Assembly: GCA_019638275.1 (NCBI GenBank)
Contig: JAHBUC010000002.1
Location: forward strand, 434,001 to 498,000
Source of the DNA: Cyclobacteriaceae bacterium
GTDB taxonomy: Bacteria > Bacteroidota > Bacteroidia > Cytophagales > Cyclobacteriaceae
DNA: 64,000 nt
Direction: 5' to 3'
In this document: positions 60,492-64,000 of the stretch, piece by piece
Layout of the letters: each line of letters starts with the position of its first letter
Position numbering within the stretch: the stretch's first letter is position 1
The notes under the pieces: model-generated
The model's database searches: none
What the model was told of the DNA's origin: nothing
The model's input: only the letters and a program-made list of their open reading frames with translations
Translations under genes and position numbers: made by a program

Positions 60492-60955
60492 TTTTGTGAA
60501 GGGTTGACGCGTTCAAATGGAAACGGAATTGATTTTCCGTCACCGGAGATGGAGGCCATCAGGCGCTGTGTTTGAGGTTGATATTCGTAAGCAATCATCT
60601 TGGGAAAATCGTGGTCGGGATTTTCGGCCACAAAACTGGTTGCATCAAACGCGGTTAGCTTGAAACGGATCGGCCCTTGCGGACCGGCCACATCGGGAAT
60701 GTAAAAATAGGCTGCGTCTTCGCGAACAAATTTTATTTCTTCTGTTATCAGTGTATCGCCAGCCGGTGAAATTCTAAAAGCAATGCCTTGAAGCAAAATT
60801 TCTCCTTCGCCCTTTTTCCAAACTTCAAACACTTGCTTGTCGGGGCGTTTCCATGTTCCCTCCAGCCAGGCAAATGGATGATCGGGCGTTTGCGCGATTG
60901 CGGGTGCTCCAAGTATGAGCAGTATAGCAAGCCGGAGTGATTGCATAACATGCAA
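60488..60955 (-). CDS. DUF6265-like secreted protein
   Basis: 155 residues from 60955, or 152 from a second ATG at 60946. Signal peptide (SLRLAILLILGAPAIAQ), then a compact beta-barrel-like domain with FAWLEGTWKRPDKQVFEVW and IRFKLTAFDATSFVAENPDH. This looks like DUF6265. It is translationally coupled to rlmI (4-base overlap), although the functions appear unrelated. Confidence 0.75.
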   Translation of the reverse strand: MHVMQSLRLAILLILGAPAIAQTPDHPFAWLEGTWKRPDKQVFEVWKKGEGEILLQGIAFRISPAGDTLITEEIKFVREDAAYFYIPDVAGPQGPIRFKLTAFDATSFVAENPDHDFPKMIAYEYQPQTQRLMASISGDGKSIPFPFERVNPSQK

Positions 60956-61064
60956 AGATGCTCTATATTACTCGACTTAAACAGCCCCAGGTAAACCAAA
61001 TTGCCGGGAAATGCGTAGTTAGTATATCCGTAGAACAAGAAGGCGTTGAACAGGATTCAGGCAC

Positions 61065-61091
61065 ATTTTGACAATCTAAAACTGACAAAAT
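61065..61091. promoter_or_regulatory. Inverted repeat upstream of the Deg protease gene
   Basis: ATTTTGACA (61065-61073) and TGACAAAAT (61083-61091) pair with one mismatch around 9 bases. A further ATTTTG-type half follows. It lies in a 220-base gap upstream of a stress protease, so a regulator site is plausible. Confidence 0.35.
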
Positions 61092-61176
61092 TTCTTAAAA
61101 ACAGCTCATTTTGTGCTGATTTGGCCTTTTTGCCGGGTTTTTGCTTGCCTATGAACAAAACTAAAGGAGATACACT

Positions 61177-62664
61177 ATGAAGCGATTTGCAACACTTTTT
61201 ATTGCCGCTATTTTGGGAAGCTTGCTTACCCTGGGTGGCTACGAGTATTTTAAGAAAGATGAAGGGGTGAAAATTCAATACGTTGCAGAATCCCCGATTT
61301 CAAAAGTCAATTATTTGAGCGGAGCCTCATCGGAAGTGCCTACCAGTTTTGCTGATGTGGCCGAGAAGGTGACACCGGCAGTGGTGCACATTCGTTCAAC
61401 GCAGCGGGCTACGCGCCAGGATAATTCGGCTGATCCGTTCCGCGAATTTTTTGGCATACCGCGCAACTATGGTCCGAGCCAGAGCTCAGGCTCAGGCGTA
61501 ATTGTGAATGCAAGCGGATATATCGTTACCAACAACCACGTGGTGCAAGGTGCCGATATGGTTGATGTAACCTTGAATGATAACCGTACTTTCAAAGCGG
61601 AAGTAATTGGAACCGATCCGGATACGGATCTTGCCCTTATAAAAATTAATCAAACGAATTTGCCTTTTCTTGCCTTTGTAGATTCTGATCATGCACGTGT
61701 TGGCGAGTGGGTGCTTGCTGTTGGCAATCCGTTTAACCTTACATCAACCGTTACAGCGGGTATCATCAGTGCGAAAGGGAGAAACATCAACATCATCAAC
61801 AACAACCGCAGCGTAGAAGAATTGCAGGCACAGGGAAACACCGCGATTGAATCATTCATTCAAACCGATGCCGCGATCAACCCCGGTAACAGTGGTGGTG
61901 CGTTGGTGAACATGAATGGTGGCTTGCTGGGTATCAACACGGCAATTGCCAGTCCTACTGGCGCATACTCCGGTTACGGGTTTGCCGTACCTTCCAACAT
62001 CGTAAGCAAAATTGTAGAAGACCTGATCAAGTTCGGTGTAGTGCAACGCGGTTGGTTGGGTGTGATGGTTGGCAGTGTGAATAGTGCCCTGGTAAAAGAG
62101 TATGACCTGGAAGTGAATGAAGGTGCGTTGATCACAGGCTTTGCTGAAGATGGCAAGAGTGCGGCCAAGGCAGCGGGCATTAAAGAGAATGACGTAGTTG
62201 TAAAAATTGATGACACACCCATTCGCTCAAGCGCAGCCTTGATTGAAACCATTGGTCGTCATCGCCCGGGCGATAAAGTGATGATTACCGTAAACCGTAA
62301 AGGGAAGGAAATTACCTATCCGGTAGTGCTGAAAAACCGCGATGGCAATGAAGATGTGGTGAAGCTGGAAGAGCGCAGTGGCATTGCAGCACTTGGCCTG
62401 GATGTGGAAGAAGTGGACGCCAAGGTGCTGAAGCAACTGGATATCAAAAACGGAGTGCGCATCAAAAAATTAGGCAACGGTAAACTGGCGCGGAGCACCG
62501 ACATCCGCGAAGGATTTATTGTAACTAAAGTAAACGATGTGCCTGTGAAATCTGTTAAAGAGTTTAACGAAGAAATAAAAAAGAAGAAAGCAGGGGAACT
62601 CGTAATCCTAACGGGAACGTACGATGACTTTCCACGCGAGTTCAACTATGCCTTCAGAATGTAG
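61177..62664 (+). CDS. degP: Deg/HtrA family serine protease with PDZ domains
   Basis: 495 residues. An N-terminal membrane segment (FATLFIAAILGSLLTLG) anchors or exports it. The catalytic triad is histidine in VTNNHVVQGADMVDVT, aspartate in DPDTDLALIKINQTN and serine in INPGNSGGALVNMNGGL. Two PDZ domains follow (about residues 285-370 and 400-495). The enzyme degrades or refolds misfolded periplasmic proteins. A canonical Shine-Dalgarno (AAAGGAG at 61161-61168) lies near the ATG, unusual for this phylum, and suggests strong translation. Confidence 0.93.
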   Translation: MKRFATLFIAAILGSLLTLGGYEYFKKDEGVKIQYVAESPISKVNYLSGASSEVPTSFADVAEKVTPAVVHIRSTQRATRQDNSADPFREFFGIPRNYGPSQSSGSGVIVNASGYIVTNNHVVQGADMVDVTLNDNRTFKAEVIGTDPDTDLALIKINQTNLPFLAFVDSDHARVGEWVLAVGNPFNLTSTVTAGIISAKGRNINIINNNRSVEELQAQGNTAIESFIQTDAAINPGNSGGALVNMNGGLLGINTAIASPTGAYSGYGFAVPSNIVSKIVEDLIKFGVVQRGWLGVMVGSVNSALVKEYDLEVNEGALITGFAEDGKSAAKAAGIKENDVVVKIDDTPIRSSAALIETIGRHRPGDKVMITVNRKGKEITYPVVLKNRDGNEDVVKLEERSGIAALGLDVEEVDAKVLKQLDIKNGVRIKKLGNGKLARSTDIREGFIVTKVNDVPVKSVKEFNEEIKKKKAGELVILTGTYDDFPREFNYAFRM

Positions 62665-62682
62665 AACTAAACCCAAGTGTAC

Positions 62683-62856
62683 ATGAGAAAACTGTTTAGA
62701 AAAGGTGAGCGTGTGCGAAGCAAAATTGACGGAAAAGTGATGGAAGTGTTGCGCTACCTGAAAAACAATGTAGTGGAAGTGATGACGTTCGATCTGGAAT
62801 CGAAGGAAGTGAGGAAGAAGCAGGTACGAGAAGACAAATTATCAAGAGCGGCCTAA
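62683..62856 (+). CDS. Short protein of unknown function (57 residues)
   Basis: 57 residues: MRKLFRKGERVRSKIDGKVM and then EVLRYLKNNVVEVMTFDLES, ending DKLSRAA. The frame is short but has a balanced composition and an SH3- or KOW-like beta-strand pattern (GERVRSKIDGKVMEVL resembles the FKKGDVVxLKSGGPxMTV of DUF2158-type proteins). It starts 18 bases after degP in the same direction and probably shares its transcript. A hairpin without T-run lies at 62872-62896. Confidence 0.65.
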   Translation: MRKLFRKGERVRSKIDGKVMEVLRYLKNNVVEVMTFDLESKEVRKKQVREDKLSRAA

Positions 62857-62924
62857 AGCTGATTTGTGTTGCGGGCGCAGCATAAACCTGTGCCCGTAAT
62901 CATAAATACGAAAGAACTAATTGA

Positions 62925-62932
62925 TACCTTTG
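62925..62932 (+). promoter_or_regulatory. -7 promoter element of ispH
   Basis: TACCTTTG fits TAnnTTTG exactly. It lies 31 bases before the proposed ATC start at 62963, giving a leader of about 20 bases. No TTTG is seen at the -33 position. Confidence 0.5.
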
Positions 62933-62962
62933 CGGTTATTAGCATACTAAAGATTAACCGCC

Positions 62963-64000
62963 ATCAAAAAGTTTGACATACCCGCCTACTACCGGTCATC
63001 AGTTACTGGTAAAATAAAGGAGGCCCGCAGGGCAAAAGATCCGCGTAAGCAAGACTTTGCCCCGGTGTACATCGATTTTGGACCCGTAGGATTTTACATT
63101 GCCCGTCATTTTGGTTTTTGCTATGGTGTGGAAAACGCCATTGAGAAAAGTTATAAGGCGCTGGAAGAAAATGCAGGCAGGAATGTTTACCTGCTCAGCC
63201 AGATGATCCACAATCAGGAAGTAAACCAGGATTTACAAAGCCGAGGCATTCAGTTTATTATGGATACGGACGGCACACAGTTTATTCCGTGGGAGAAAAT
63301 CGGCAAAGACGATGTGGTAATCGTTCCGGCTTTTGGTACTACGCTGGAAATTGAACACTTGCTGCTCGACAAAGGCGTTGATGTGCAAAAATACAACACC
63401 ACCTGCCCGTTTGTTGAAAAGGTATGGAACCGTGCTGAAAAACTGGGGCGTGAAAATTTCACCATCATCATTCACGGCAAACCGAAACACGAGGAAACGC
63501 GTGCCACGTTTTCGCACAGCGCCAGCACAGGTGCATCTGTAATTGTGCGCGACATGGAGGAAGCGAAACGATTAGGTGCCTACCTTACCGGAACTAAACC
63601 AAAAGAAGATTTTTACGAAGAGTTTACTGGAAAATTTTCGGAAGGCTTTAATGTGGAACGCGATTTACAACGCGTAGGTGTGGTGAACCAAACCACTATG
63701 CTGGCTTCCGAAACGCAGGCCATTGCCGAATATTTTCGTTCGTTGATGATTGACAAGTATGGCGAAGAAAACCTGAAGCAACATGTGGCCGACACCCGCG
63801 ATACGTTATGCTACGCCACCAACGACAATCAGGATTCGACCTACGAGTTACTCGAAACCGATGCCGACCTTGCCTTGGTGGTAGGCGGTTACAACAGTTC
63901 CAACACCTCACACATTGTGGAGTTGTGCGAACGGAAGTTTCCCACCTACTTCATCAACTCCGAAAATGAAATAAAATCACCAGAAGAAATTCATCACTTC
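62963..64000 (+). CDS. ispH: 4-hydroxy-3-methylbut-2-enyl diphosphate reductase IspH, 3' end cut, probable ATC start
   Basis: IspH makes IPP and DMAPP in the last step of the MEP pathway, using a [4Fe-4S] cluster. The three cluster cysteines are in ARHFGFCYGVENAI, NTTCPFVEKVW and RDTLCYATNDNQDST; the catalytic glutamate motif NTTCP and later NSSNTSH are also present. Family members in this phylum start with a block like KKFDIPAYYRSSVTGKIKEA, which is present in frame, but there is no ATG, GTG or TTG upstream of it: the codon before KKF is ATC at 62963. An internal GTG at 63065 would remove about 34 conserved residues. The frame runs off the window end at 64000. Confidence 0.9.
   Translation, partial: MKKFDIPAYYRSSVTGKIKEARRAKDPRKQDFAPVYIDFGPVGFYIARHFGFCYGVENAIEKSYKALEENAGRNVYLLSQMIHNQEVNQDLQSRGIQFIMDTDGTQFIPWEKIGKDDVVIVPAFGTTLEIEHLLLDKGVDVQKYNTTCPFVEKVWNRAEKLGRENFTIIIHGKPKHEETRATFSHSASTGASVIVRDMEEAKRLGAYLTGTKPKEDFYEEFTGKFSEGFNVERDLQRVGVVNQTTMLASETQAIAEYFRSLMIDKYGEENLKQHVADTRDTLCYATNDNQDSTYELLETDADLALVVGGYNSSNTSHIVELCERKFPTYFINSENEIKSPEEIHHF

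Noticed and set aside
61130-61152. Sigma-54 promoter before the Deg gene
   Set aside because: GG and GC are 10 bases apart in one register with TTGC at -12, but the -24 element does not read TGGC, so the match is weak.
1-64000. CRISPR arrays, tRNA or rRNA genes
   Set aside because: No regularly spaced repeats, no cloverleaf-like stretches and no rRNA motifs were recognised by reading; a covariance-model search could still find a small RNA.

Overview
The window looks like chromosomal DNA of a gliding-type member of the Bacteroidetes, most likely order Cytophagales. Reasons: a GldJ-type lipoprotein (8868-10118), PadR-linked FtsX permeases, a LytS/LytTR pair, DUF4175, DUF1080 and SHOCT proteins typical of the phylum, and several promoters of the form TTTG-N19-TAnnTTTG. 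Ribosome binding sites are mostly A-rich rather than Shine-Dalgarno. Both ends cut genes: asd lacks its 5' end and ispH its 3' end. No rRNA, tRNA, CRISPR array, prophage or transposase gene was recognised, and no gap without a gene exceeds 300 bases.

Layout. 1-4013: asd, a BaiN/YhiN flavoprotein, a secreted protein and a THUMP-like methyltransferase. 4070-4731: a small intact gene overlapping a decayed nucleotidyltransferase, possibly a toxin-antitoxin remnant. 4737-11647: a small membrane protein, mfd, gldJ, comF and an AhpD-like protein. 11753-20492: a long + strand run of DUF4175 coiled-coil protein, an RsbW-like ATPase, ybeY, mnmG, a methyltransferase and an Ig-like lipoprotein. 20754-26611: a TPR protein, a three-domain fasciclin lipoprotein and a LytS/LytTR two-component system. 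26620-31681 (minus): an FtsX permease with its PadR regulator, a site-2 protease and an alpha/beta hydrolase. 31932-41892: DinB, S9 peptidase, a PABS-like methyltransferase, universal stress protein, a redoxin, a two-domain DUF1080 protein and a TAT-exported Gfo/Idh/MocA oxidoreductase. 41978-46997: an orphan four-helix sensor domain, WalJ-like MBL hydrolase, CDGSH protein, dihaem cytochrome and secreted proteins. 47244-53276: a MarR-headed fatty acid beta-oxidation cluster. 53337-64000: a carboxypeptidase-regulatory/thioredoxin fusion, a glycine-zipper protein, Rieske protein, M20 hydrolase, RlmI-like methyltransferase, Deg protease, a 57-residue protein and ispH.

The most notable feature is not a single gene. 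Two parS-like sites flank the gap before mnmG (15942-15957 and 16028-16043). About 4.5 kb downstream, 20476-20754 holds six DnaA-box-like 9-mers, each one mismatch from TTATCCACA, and this runs straight into an AT-only tract forming the first codons of the next gene. Together with mnmG (gidA), a classical origin neighbour, this makes 16-21 kb a good candidate for the chromosome origin and its ParB loading zone.

Other points to check are a probable ATC start codon for ispH, a 124-bp MITE-like palindrome plus several extragenic repeats, a duplicated promoter at 43654-43707, a structured leader before the usp gene, and a fusion protein with a Sco-like CxxxC thioredoxin domain.
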